Origin: an uncultured Paracoccaceae bacterium
Lineage (GTDB): Bacteria > Pseudomonadota > Alphaproteobacteria > Rhodobacterales > Rhodobacteraceae
Assembly (NCBI GenBank): GCA_947497065.1
Contig: CANMEQ010000004.1
Coordinates: 1 to 64,000 of the forward strand
Direction: 5' to 3'
DNA: 64,000 nt
A model generated the notes under the pieces. That model ran no database searches and was not told the DNA's origin. It saw nothing but the letters and a program-made list of their open reading frames with translations. Positions 48,632-56,459 of this stretch are shown one piece after another (positions within the stretch are counted from its first letter, which is position 1; each line of letters opens with the position of its first letter). Made by a program: the position numbers and the translations under genes.

Positions 48632-49129
48632 CTAGTTCAGCACAAATTCCATGATGAGGAGGTCGTTCACGCGCCCTTCTCCGACGACGACTTGAACCCG
48701 ACGCAACATTTGCGCCCTAAGGCGAATCAACGCTGTGGGGTTTTCGAGTTCGGACACCTTCACGGCACGCAGGTAGCCGTTCAAAACATCGACGATGCGC
48801 GGCAAAAGCGACGATACCTCGGAGGCATAGGCGGGATTGACCTCCAATTGCGCCGTAAACAGTAGATGCTGCGCGTCAGAGGACGCTGGTAGATTAATGA
48901 CGAGCGTTTCAAGCGGCACGAAGGCGAGTTCAGGCATGTCTTCGACGAAGGCTTGCGATTCTGCATGATCCTCTTTGGAGGCACCCCCAATCATGCCTTG
49001 CTGCACGGCAAAGAAACCGCCCGCCCCGCCCATAAGCGCCAGCAAAATCCCCAAAATCAATGGGATCTTGGAGCCTTTCTTGGGCGTTTCTTCTTCAGGT
49101 CCGGATTCGGACGTTGCTTCGCCAGCCAT
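48632..49129 (-). CDS. fliL: Flagellar basal-body-associated protein FliL
   Basis: The 165-residue single-pass membrane protein supports stator function. It has a charged cytoplasmic tail with an acidic run, a membrane segment (KIPLILGILLALMGGAGGFF), and a periplasmic FliL domain (YVFVPLETLVINLP-like FVPLETLVINLPASSDAQHL). I placed the start at 49129, preceded by AAGGTGG; the frame runs 89 codons further but this would cross the promoter region. It is the first gene of the fliL-motE-motA-TPR operon. Confidence 0.92.
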   Translation of the reverse strand: MAGEATSESGPEEETPKKGSKIPLILGILLALMGGAGGFFAVQQGMIGGASKEDHAESQAFVEDMPELAFVPLETLVINLPASSDAQHLLFTAQLEVNPAYASEVSSLLPRIVDVLNGYLRAVKVSELENPTALIRLRAQMLRRVQVVVGEGRVNDLLIMEFVLN

Positions 49130-49173
49130 TGAGCCACCTTTTCTTATCTCGGCTCCAACTAACCTCAAATCCA

Positions 49174-49188
49174 CTAACCGATTGTTAA
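49174..49188 (-). promoter_or_regulatory. CtrA-like box shared by divergent fliL and fliF operons
   Basis: On the minus strand TTAA-N7-TTAG (on the plus strand CTAA-N7-TTAA) lies in the 115 bp divergent gap, 45 bp from fliL and 57 bp from fliF. The same form occurs upstream of flagellin. It is one mismatch from the CtrA consensus. Confidence 0.45.
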
Positions 49189-49244
49189 GGCTGCTCAGAC
49201 TATTGAGGGGCATCGGCAGTATGCGATGATTAAGGGAGAACCCG

Positions 49245-50849
49245 GTGAGCAATTTGAATTCGGTTTGGACAAATCTGACCGTGCGTCGAAGAATTATTGC
49301 ATTTGGCGCAGCAGGCGCAGTGTTTGCAGCCATATTATTTATGGCCCGCGGCGCGACGTCGACAGATATGGCCCTTTTGTATGCCGGGTTGGACAATAAC
49401 GCGGCTGGCGAAGTGATTACGGCTCTAGATCAACGTGGGGTGGTTTACGATGTGCGTGGCGCGTCAATTTTCGTGGCGACTGCGGACCGTGACCGGCTTC
49501 GTATGACGCTGGCAACCGAAGGGCTGCCGACGAATAGTGCCCAAGGGTACGAGCTTCTTGATTCGCTTTCAGGGTTTGGGACGACATCGCAGATGTTTGA
49601 TGCCGCGTATTGGCGGGCAAAAGAAGGCGAACTCGCGAGGACAATGTTGGCGAGCCCGCATATCCGCGCAGCTCGGGTCCATATTTCCGCTACATCGTCA
49701 CAGCCATTCCGACGGGAACAAGCGCCGTCTGCTGCGGTCAATGTTACAACTGCGAATGGAACGCTGAGTTCTGCTCAAGCCGATGCTTTGAGGTTCTTGG
49801 TCGCATCGGCCGTGCCTGGCCTTGCCTCACAGAATGTGGCCGTCATCGATGGCGTTGGCGGGCTGATTTCCGGGGCTAATACGGATGCTGCACCGGACAC
49901 GCAAGAAAGGGCGGCGGAGCTGCGCATGAAGGTTGAAAGACTGCTTGCGGCCCGTGTGGGTGCTGGGAATGCAGTCGTCGAAGTCAGCGTGGATACCGTT
50001 ACGGAAAGCGAATCGATCGTTGAGCGCATATTTGATCCGGAGTCGCGCGTGGTCATCAGCACGGAGGTGCAAGAAAACACGACTTCTTCACAAGATACGT
50101 CGGGTGGCGATGTTACGATTGCGTCGAACTTGCCTGATGGTGATGCCGCAAATGGCGGCGGGACAGCGACCAATGAGAATTCCGAAACACGATCTGTGAC
50201 AAATTACGAAGTGTCTGAAACGCAACGCGAAGTGTTGCGCGCGCCGGGTGCGATTAAGAGGTTGAGTGTCGCGGTTTTGGTGAGTGATGTGACCACCACG
50301 GATCAAAATGGTGTCGTCACGACCGAACCGCGCTCGCGAGAGGAACTGGATGATCTTCGTGAGCTTGTAAGCTCTGCCGTTGGATTTGATGCGGATCGAG
50401 GAGATGATATCACGATCCGTTCGATGACGTTCGAACCCATTCCTGATCTGGGCACTGACGCCGTTGAACCCACGGTTACTGCCGCTCCGCTGAACATGAT
50501 GCGCCTGATCCAAACCGGTGTTCTTGCGCTCGTTGCGTTGGTTTTGGGTTTGTTCGTTGTTAGGCCGATTCTCGCGCCATCCAAAACCACACCTGCGCTT
50601 CTTGATGACAGCGGGCGCGCCGCGGGCCCCGCGATTGTGGGCAATAGCGCCGTTATCGATGGCGATCTTGCGGCCCCGCCGCGCGACATCACGGGGGCGG
50701 CTGAAAACAGTGGTGCTGACGAGCCGCCTTTCGGGACTGAAGAAAACCCCGTCGACAGGTTGCGTGGGTTGATTGAGGACCGACGTGAAGAGGCCATTCA
50801 GGTGCTTCAGAGCTGGATCGACGAGCCAAACCCTGAAGGAACAAAATAG
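49245..50849 (+). CDS. fliF: Flagellar MS-ring protein FliF
   Basis: The 534-residue MS-ring protein starts with a GTG at 49245, after TAAGGGAG. It has a first membrane segment (about residues 14-38), ring-building motifs (EGLPTNSAQGYELLDSLSGF and GTTSQMFDAAYWRAKEGELA), a periplasmic Thr/Asp-rich loop and a second membrane segment (LIQTGVLALVALVLGLFVV). The C-terminal tail, which would bind FliG, is present, but no fliG follows. Its stop overlaps the next gene. Confidence 0.95.
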   Translation: MSNLNSVWTNLTVRRRIIAFGAAGAVFAAILFMARGATSTDMALLYAGLDNNAAGEVITALDQRGVVYDVRGASIFVATADRDRLRMTLATEGLPTNSAQGYELLDSLSGFGTTSQMFDAAYWRAKEGELARTMLASPHIRAARVHISATSSQPFRREQAPSAAVNVTTANGTLSSAQADALRFLVASAVPGLASQNVAVIDGVGGLISGANTDAAPDTQERAAELRMKVERLLAARVGAGNAVVEVSVDTVTESESIVERIFDPESRVVISTEVQENTTSSQDTSGGDVTIASNLPDGDAANGGGTATNENSETRSVTNYEVSETQREVLRAPGAIKRLSVAVLVSDVTTTDQNGVVTTEPRSREELDDLRELVSSAVGFDADRGDDITIRSMTFEPIPDLGTDAVEPTVTAAPLNMMRLIQTGVLALVALVLGLFVVRPILAPSKTTPALLDDSGRAAGPAIVGNSAVIDGDLAAPPRDITGAAENSGADEPPFGTEENPVDRLRGLIEDRREEAIQVLQSWIDEPNPEGTK

Positions 50850-51406
50850 TGGGAAATACTGTTCTTCTTGAGTGCTTCGATGACCCTGCCGAGTCTGCGT
50901 TTGTGGAAACACAGGACTACAAGCTTGGGTTCGTGGACGGGAAAGCCGAGGCTTTGGCGGATATTGAAGCACGCTTTGCCTTAAATGTGGCTGAGCTTTC
51001 GTCAACGCTCAACGATATGGCGTTTGGATATGCTGAGGCTAGGCAAACGCTACTTGCTCGGATCGCGCCACTTCTGATGCAGATTTCAGATCTCGTCGTT
51101 CCGCAAATCTTGAAAGCTACGTTTGAAGAACACCTTAAAGACACCTTGCTACAAGCGTTTGAGGAGGCCTGCCCCCCTGAACTTCAGGTTCTTGTTTCGC
51201 CAGAGAATGCGCAGCGATTGGCACAAGAGGGTTTGGGAGCCACCCATTCTTTCAAAATACGCCCTCGGACGGATTTGTCAGATGGGCAAGCTGTCATTGG
51301 GCATGAACAATCCAACACCCTTTTGGATCTTGAGGCTTTGGCCGAAAGCCTGAGCCTTGCTCTGAACGGGATCGATAATTTTGAACGGAGACAAAAAGAT
51401 GGGTGA
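50849..51406 (+). CDS. fliH: FliH-like flagellar export regulator
   Basis: The 185-residue protein fits FliH, the regulator that binds FliI and the C ring: a glycine-poor helical N-terminal half (YKLGFVDGKAEALADIEARF) and a C-terminal domain (LLQAFEEACPPELQVLVSPE, then SDGQAVIGHEQSNTLLD). It starts with a GTG overlapping the fliF stop. Sequence divergence in FliH is high, so the assignment rests on context and pattern. Confidence 0.8.
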   Translation: MGNTVLLECFDDPAESAFVETQDYKLGFVDGKAEALADIEARFALNVAELSSTLNDMAFGYAEARQTLLARIAPLLMQISDLVVPQILKATFEEHLKDTLLQAFEEACPPELQVLVSPENAQRLAQEGLGATHSFKIRPRTDLSDGQAVIGHEQSNTLLDLEALAESLSLALNGIDNFERRQKDG

Positions 51407-51674
51407 TGACCAAACGAGACTGAGACCCGATATGTTGCGCAATATACCCATTGAGGTGACCGTTTCCGTTGGCCGTGCGAGGCCATTGGTGCGAGACCTT
51501 CTGGAATTCGGTGAGAATGCTGTTTTGCCGCTAGATAAGAAGGTCGATGACCCTGTAGATTTGTTTGTTGGTGGACGGTTAATCGCCCGTGGCCAACTGC
51601 AACAGATGGATGATGACGATCAACTTGCAGTGCGTTTGACAGAAGTCATCGCTACAGGGCTTTCGGATGAGTAA
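51399..51674 (+). CDS. fliN: Flagellar motor switch protein FliN
   Basis: The 91-residue protein has the SpoA/FliN domain (MLRNIPIEVTVSVGRARPLV, then LPLDKKVDDPVDLFVGGRLI). The ATG at 51399 overlaps fliH. FliN is present while FliM and FliG, which complete the C ring, are not encoded nearby. It overlaps fliP by 8 bp. Confidence 0.92.
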   Translation: MGDDQTRLRPDMLRNIPIEVTVSVGRARPLVRDLLEFGENAVLPLDKKVDDPVDLFVGGRLIARGQLQQMDDDDQLAVRLTEVIATGLSDE

Positions 51675-52401
51675 ACTTTTTCGCATAGGCCTACTGGTCT
51701 GTGCACTTTGTGTTTTTATGTCGCCTGCTTCTGCACAAGACCTCTCGATCACGCTCGGCGAGGATGGATCATTGGCGACGCGATCAATTCAGCTGTTTTT
51801 ACTTTTGACACTGCTGAGCATCGTGCCCGGTTTGGCAATCATGATCACATGCTTCCCATTTATGGTGACTGTCTTATCCATCCTCCGACAGGGGTTGGGT
51901 TTGCAGCAGTCCCCGCCGAATATGTTGATCGTGAGCCTGGCCCTGTTTCTCACATATTTCGTTATGGAACCTGTCTTTATCGCAGCATGGTCAAACGGAG
52001 TTGATCCGTTGTTGAATGACAATCTGCCTCTGGAAGAGGCATTTGTGAGAACCATGGATCCGTTTCGAACATTCATGTCCGCGCGCATTAATCCGATAAA
52101 TTTTGAAGAGCTCGCTGGTTTGCGGCCAGAATTAGACCCTTCAGAACCCATCGAAACTTCTCCACTTTCGATCCTAATCCCATCTTTCTTGCTGAGCGAA
52201 ATTGAGCGTGCGTTTCAGATTGGGTTCTTGGTCTTTCTACCGTTTCTGATCATCGATCTGGTCGTGGCTGCAATTTTGATGTCGATGGGCATGATGATGG
52301 TACCACCCGCCATCGTGTCTTTACCCTTTAAATTGGCCTTTTTTGTCGTGGCAGACGGGTGGAGCCTAATCGCATCCAGTCTGGTGAGGAGCTATTTTTA
52401 G
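51667..52401 (+). CDS. fliP: Flagellar export gate protein FliP
   Basis: The 244-residue export gate protein has a signal peptide (about residues 1-22, ASAQ), then family motifs LTLLSIVPGLAIMITCFPFM, QGLGLQQSPPNMLIVSLALF and a conserved central region ending in the DLVVAAILMSMGMMMVPPAI stretch. It overlaps fliN by 8 bp and ends the fliF operon. Confidence 0.96.
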   Translation: MSKLFRIGLLVCALCVFMSPASAQDLSITLGEDGSLATRSIQLFLLLTLLSIVPGLAIMITCFPFMVTVLSILRQGLGLQQSPPNMLIVSLALFLTYFVMEPVFIAAWSNGVDPLLNDNLPLEEAFVRTMDPFRTFMSARINPINFEELAGLRPELDPSEPIETSPLSILIPSFLLSEIERAFQIGFLVFLPFLIIDLVVAAILMSMGMMMVPPAIVSLPFKLAFFVVADGWSLIASSLVRSYF

Positions 52402-52499
52402 CAGCGGTCGACGGTGATTTCGAACGTTCCAATAGGCTGAGAACGGGAAACGGCCCTTTGGGGGATGTATCTCAGCGGAGTTGGATTTATATCTAGCGC

Positions 52500-53111
52500 A
52501 TGGCAAATTATCTTTATCAGAACGACCTCCCTGATGATGTAGACCTTGGGTCCATCGTCGCGATTGATTGTGAAACAATGGGGTTAAACCCGCATCGTGA
52601 TCGATTGTGCCTGATACAGATGTCGGGCGGCGATGGTGATTGCCACTTGGTTCAGGTTGCCCCTGGGCAGACAGAGGCGCCGAATGTTTGCAAAATTCTA
52701 TCGGATCCGAACGTTTTGAAGCTGTTTCATTATGGCCGGTTCGACATTGCCGCGATGGCCAATGCGTTTGGCACAGTCGCGCGCCCTGTGTATTGCACCA
52801 AAATCGTCAGTAAGTTGGTCCGGACCTATACGGACCGGCATGGATTGCGGAACTTGCTGCAGGAAACGTTGGGCATCGATATTTCCAAGTTTCAGCAGCA
52901 GTCAAACTGGGGTGCGGAAACGTTAACTGAGGCGCAATTGGCCTATGCGGCCTCGGATGTTTTGCATCTGCATAAATTGCGCGATGTCCTTAGCGAGCGA
53001 CTGGAACGCGAAGGGCGGGCCGACATGGCGCAGGCGTGTTTCGAGTTTTTACCGATGCGCGCACAATTGGATTTGGCGGGATGGCCAGATCAGGATATCT
53101 TTTCGCATTAG
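52500..53111 (+). CDS. RNase D-like 3'-5' exonuclease
   Basis: The 203-residue protein is a DEDDy-type exonuclease. The three motifs are visible: Exo I AIDCETMGLNPHRD, Exo II FHYGRFDIAAM and Exo III AYAASDVLHLHKL with the tyrosine. It is shorter than E. coli RNase D because the HRDC domains are missing, as usual in alphaproteobacteria. It precedes lptC with a 230 bp gap in which I find no gene. Confidence 0.9.
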   Translation: MANYLYQNDLPDDVDLGSIVAIDCETMGLNPHRDRLCLIQMSGGDGDCHLVQVAPGQTEAPNVCKILSDPNVLKLFHYGRFDIAAMANAFGTVARPVYCTKIVSKLVRTYTDRHGLRNLLQETLGIDISKFQQQSNWGAETLTEAQLAYAASDVLHLHKLRDVLSERLEREGRADMAQACFEFLPMRAQLDLAGWPDQDIFSH

Positions 53112-53341
53112 CCGTAAACGCAATCGCATTTTTGTGTTTCTAGCCCTTTCAAAGATAAACCTTTGGGTCGGTGGTTGGCGGGACGTCAAACAATGACTAG
53201 GTTCTGCGGGAACACCACAAAAGCGGTCCGCTCTCCGCGGTAAGCTGCAGTTGACGCAAAGGGGTATGGATATCCGACCACAGAACTACATTGTCTACTT
53301 TACTTTCACACCAGTGAAACGGTTGGAGCGTTTGATCTGAT

Positions 53342-53929
53342 ATGTTTGGGGATGAAGGGTATTCGCAGTTTGTCGGTTTCATGAAAATTTGCCTGCCTTT
53401 GGCGGCATTGGTATTGATGTCGACTGTGTTCTTGTTTGCCCGTGCGCCAACACAAGACAACCTGATCCCCTACGCGGAATTGGAGCAGATCGCGGAGGAA
53501 TCACGACTTTCTGGGGCGCACGTTTCTGGAGTGGCCGATGATGGATCTGTTATTCATGTCGATGCGAAAAGTGCCGTACCGCAAGGCGACGTTCTGAGCG
53601 TTGAAACGCTTTCAGCGACGCTTGAAACCTTGGATGGCACGTTGATCGATTTGTATGCTGGCCGGGGTGAGATTGATGATGTTGGGCGGGTGGCGCACCT
53701 GCAGGGTCTGACACGGATAGAGACGTCGAACGGGTATAATATGGAAACCGCGGGCGTGACGACTGACCTTAGAAGCGGTCGGATCGTTTCTGATGGGGCG
53801 TTGGAAGTGCAAGCTCCGTTCGGCGCGTTGACAGCCGGACAGTTGGTTATCGAAACACCTGACGGACAAACGGGGCAAGTGATGCTTTTCCAAAACGGCG
53901 TTCGGCTGGTATACACCCCGCAACAATAG
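53342..53929 (+). CDS. lptC: LPS export ABC transporter periplasmic protein LptC
   Basis: The 195-residue bitopic protein carries lipopolysaccharide across the periplasm. An N-terminal membrane segment (ICLPLAALVLMSTVFLFARA) is followed by a beta-jellyroll domain (LDGTLIDLYAGRGEIDDVGR). First gene of lptC-lptA-lptB; lptA follows within 14 bp. Confidence 0.9.
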   Translation: MFGDEGYSQFVGFMKICLPLAALVLMSTVFLFARAPTQDNLIPYAELEQIAEESRLSGAHVSGVADDGSVIHVDAKSAVPQGDVLSVETLSATLETLDGTLIDLYAGRGEIDDVGRVAHLQGLTRIETSNGYNMETAGVTTDLRSGRIVSDGALEVQAPFGALTAGQLVIETPDGQTGQVMLFQNGVRLVYTPQQ

Positions 53930-53942
53930 GATTCTTGACGTG

Positions 53943-54425
53943 ATGAAATTCAAAACCGCCATCATTTGCGCCTGTCTGTTTTTGGCATCTCCAGCGCTCG
54001 CGCAGACCAACGTCAATCTTGGCGGTATCAATGCGGACCCATCGGCCCCTGTAGAAATCACGGCCGATAATCTGAGCGTTGAACAAGAAAGCCGGACGGC
54101 GGTTTTTCAAGGGAATGTTGTTTTAGGGCAAGGCGATCTACGGCTGGCTGCAAACCGCGTGCAGGTGTTTTACAATGAGGCGAGCGGAGATATTGGTCGG
54201 CTGGTGGCCAGCGGCGGAGTGACCTTTGTCACGCCGAGCGAAGCCGCAGAGGCGGAGAATGCGGAATATAACCTGGACCAAGGTACGCTTGTGATGTCGG
54301 GCTCCGTGCTGTTGACGCAAGGCGCAACCGTTATTTCGGCCGATAGCATGCGGGTGAATTTGTCTGACGGGTCCGCCCAGATGAACGGCCGGGTCAAAAC
54401 GATATTTGGTCAAGGCAACAATTAA
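53943..54425 (+). CDS. lptA: LPS transport periplasmic bridge protein LptA
   Basis: The 160-residue protein has a signal peptide (MKFKTAIICACLFLASPALA) and an OstA/LptA jellyroll domain (VEITADNLSVEQESRTAVFQ, then GDLRLAANRVQVFY). A GTG one codon upstream at 53940 is also possible. Its stop overlaps lptB by one base. Confidence 0.92.
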   Translation: MKFKTAIICACLFLASPALAQTNVNLGGINADPSAPVEITADNLSVEQESRTAVFQGNVVLGQGDLRLAANRVQVFYNEASGDIGRLVASGGVTFVTPSEAAEAENAEYNLDQGTLVMSGSVLLTQGATVISADSMRVNLSDGSAQMNGRVKTIFGQGNN

Positions 54426-55189
54426 TGCCGGACACAGTGCCCCATTTGCAGGTGACTGACGGCGACGTTGGCCTAAAAGTCGTAAATCTGCGCAAAAGCT
54501 ACCGGAAACGATTGGTCATTCGTGACGTCAGCATGACGCTGGGCCGTGGTGAAGTGGTCGCGCTGCTGGGCCCGAATGGATCTGGGAAAACGACATGTTT
54601 TTATTCCATCGCTGGTTTGGTGACGCCTGAAGCCGGGCAGGTGATGGTCGACGGGCGGGATGTGACCGCATTGCCAATGTACCGCCGTGCGAAGCTGGGA
54701 ATTGGCTATTTACCGCAAGAAATGTCGATCTTTCGTGGTCTGAACGTGGAAGATAACATTCTATCTATTCTTGAGATTTCAGAGCCAAATCGCGCGAAAC
54801 GTCGTCGCCGTCTTGAAGAACTTTTATCTGAATTCTCGATCGAACACCTTAGGCGCGCGCCTGCGATGGCGCTATCTGGGGGCGAACGGCGGCGGGCGGA
54901 GATCGCACGTTGTTTGGCAGCTGATCCCAAATATGTGTTGCTGGACGAGCCATTTGCGGGAGTTGACCCAATCGCGGTTGGTGAAATTCGAGCGCTGACC
55001 GCTGATTTGAAAAATCGCGGAATTGGGGTGCTGATCACAGATCACAATGTGCAAGAGACGCTGCAAATTGTGGATCGTGCGTATATTTTGCACGACGGTA
55101 AAATTCTGATGTCTGGCACGACGAAAGAAGTCGTTGAGGACGAAAATGTCCGTCGGGTTTATTTGGGCAACTCCTTTCGCGTCACTTGA
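54425..55189 (+). CDS. lptB: LPS export ABC ATPase LptB
   Basis: The 254-residue ATPase powers lipopolysaccharide extraction. Walker A is LLGPNGSGKTTCFYSIAGL, signature LSGGERRRAEIARCLA, Walker B VLLDEPFAGVDPIAV and the switch histidine is in LITDHNVQETL. Directly coupled to lptA. Confidence 0.95.
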   Translation: MPDTVPHLQVTDGDVGLKVVNLRKSYRKRLVIRDVSMTLGRGEVVALLGPNGSGKTTCFYSIAGLVTPEAGQVMVDGRDVTALPMYRRAKLGIGYLPQEMSIFRGLNVEDNILSILEISEPNRAKRRRRLEELLSEFSIEHLRRAPAMALSGGERRRAEIARCLAADPKYVLLDEPFAGVDPIAVGEIRALTADLKNRGIGVLITDHNVQETLQIVDRAYILHDGKILMSGTTKEVVEDENVRRVYLGNSFRVT

Positions 55190-55332
55190 CGCACCATTGA
55201 CATGTCGCCGATTTAGGCGCCCAATGTGTGTAATGACAGAGTCGTTTTCACATGTTGTTCGGATCACGCCTTTTGGGCGACGGACGCATTTAAGCAAAAA
55301 CCTGTCATTCTTCTCGACAATTTTGGCCTGAC

Positions 55333-55347
55333 TTAACCGAACCTTAT
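55333..55347 (+). promoter_or_regulatory. CtrA-like site upstream of hpf
   Basis: TTAA-N7-TTAT, one mismatch from the CtrA consensus, 44 bp before the hpf start and in the 201 bp gap after lptB. A single site with one mismatch is expected by chance at some frequency; low weight. Confidence 0.25.
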
Positions 55348-55390
55348 TGGTTCTCACGCCCGAATTGTCTGCAAACATAAAGGAGACAAG

Positions 55391-55966
55391 ATGCGCTATC
55401 AGATCACAGGAAAGCAAATCGACATTGGCGAAGCCCTGCAGACACACGTGCAGAGTGAACTTGGTGCTGTGTTCAGCAAATATGCGGGACGACCGACAGA
55501 CGCGAATGTTATCTTTTCCAAAAGCGGGCACGAACATGTTTGCGAAACGATCGTTCATCTCTCTACAGGCCTCACGGCACAGGCAAAGGGCCATGCTACT
55601 GATATTTATGCAGCTTTCGACAGTGCCGGCGAGAAAATGGAGAAGCAGCTTCGCCGGTACAAGCGCCGGTTGAAAGACCACCACAAGGAACGCTCGCAAC
55701 CCGTTGAACTTTCCGATGCGGGGTCCTATATCCTCGCCTCAAATACTGAGTCGGAAGACACAGAACCGGAAGGCGTGAGCTCGATGATCGTGGCCGAGAT
55801 GGAGACCAAAATCCCATCTCTCTCCGTTGGAGAAGCGGTCATGCAAATGGAGTTGCAACACGCCCCGGTTTTAGTTTTCCGAAATGAGGGACACAGCGGC
55901 GTCAACGTGGTATACCGCCGCGACGATGGAAACATCGGTTGGATTGATCCGCGTAACGCAGGCTAG
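55391..55966 (+). CDS. hpf: Ribosome hibernation promoting factor, long form
   Basis: The 191-residue protein has the N-terminal S30AE domain (MRYQITGKQIDIGEALQTHV) and the C-terminal dimerisation domain (SVGEAVMQMELQHAPVLVFR) of long HPF, which pairs ribosomes into 100S particles in stationary phase. AAAGGAGA precedes the ATG. It is followed by ptsN, with a 28 bp gap. Confidence 0.94.
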   Translation: MRYQITGKQIDIGEALQTHVQSELGAVFSKYAGRPTDANVIFSKSGHEHVCETIVHLSTGLTAQAKGHATDIYAAFDSAGEKMEKQLRRYKRRLKDHHKERSQPVELSDAGSYILASNTESEDTEPEGVSSMIVAEMETKIPSLSVGEAVMQMELQHAPVLVFRNEGHSGVNVVYRRDDGNIGWIDPRNAG

Positions 55967-55994
55967 ACGGGCGAACGCTCGTTGTTAGGAAAAT

Positions 55995-56459
55995 ATGACC
56001 ATTCAGGACATTCTTCCGGTAACGGGCATTAAGGTGATTGCTGCGGCCAGCAGCAAGAAACGCTTGTTCCACGATCTCGGCGATATGGCTGATACCTGCT
56101 TTGGCATGGATCATACCGCCGTGGTCGATGCGCTACTCGAACGCGAAAGCCTTGGCCCCACAGGTGTGGGCCACGGCGTCGCCCTGCCCCATGCGCGCTT
56201 GCCCGGACTGGCGCAGGTGTGCGGCCTTTTTATCCGCCTCAAGAAGCCGCTCGATTTTGATGCCGTCGATCGCCAACCTGTAGACCTTGCGTTTGCATTG
56301 TTTGCGCCCGAGAAAGCGGGCGTCGAGCATCTAAAAGCACTTGCTTTGATTTCCCGGACCTTGCGGGATGAAAACGTTTGCACGAAACTCCGGTCGAACG
56401 AAGACCCGTCGACGATCTATACGATCCTGACTGAGGCGAATGCCGCACAAGCCGCTTAA
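55995..56459 (+). CDS. ptsN: PTS nitrogen regulatory IIA component PtsN
   Basis: The 154-residue EIIA-Ntr protein receives phosphate from NPr on the histidine in GVGHGVALPHARLPGL. It is a regulatory, not sugar-transport, IIA protein. Unlike in many proteobacteria there is no rpoN between lptB and hpf. Confidence 0.92.
   Translation: MTIQDILPVTGIKVIAAASSKKRLFHDLGDMADTCFGMDHTAVVDALLERESLGPTGVGHGVALPHARLPGLAQVCGLFIRLKKPLDFDAVDRQPVDLAFALFAPEKAGVEHLKALALISRTLRDENVCTKLRSNEDPSTIYTILTEANAAQAA

Noticed and set aside
49130-49396. 89-codon upstream extension of fliL
   Set aside because: It crosses the divergent promoter region and fliF start; the family start at 49129 has a good ribosome site.
55190-55390. 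Sigma-54 gene or promoter between lptB and hpf
   Set aside because: No rpoN frame and no TGGCAC-N5-TTGC element was seen.
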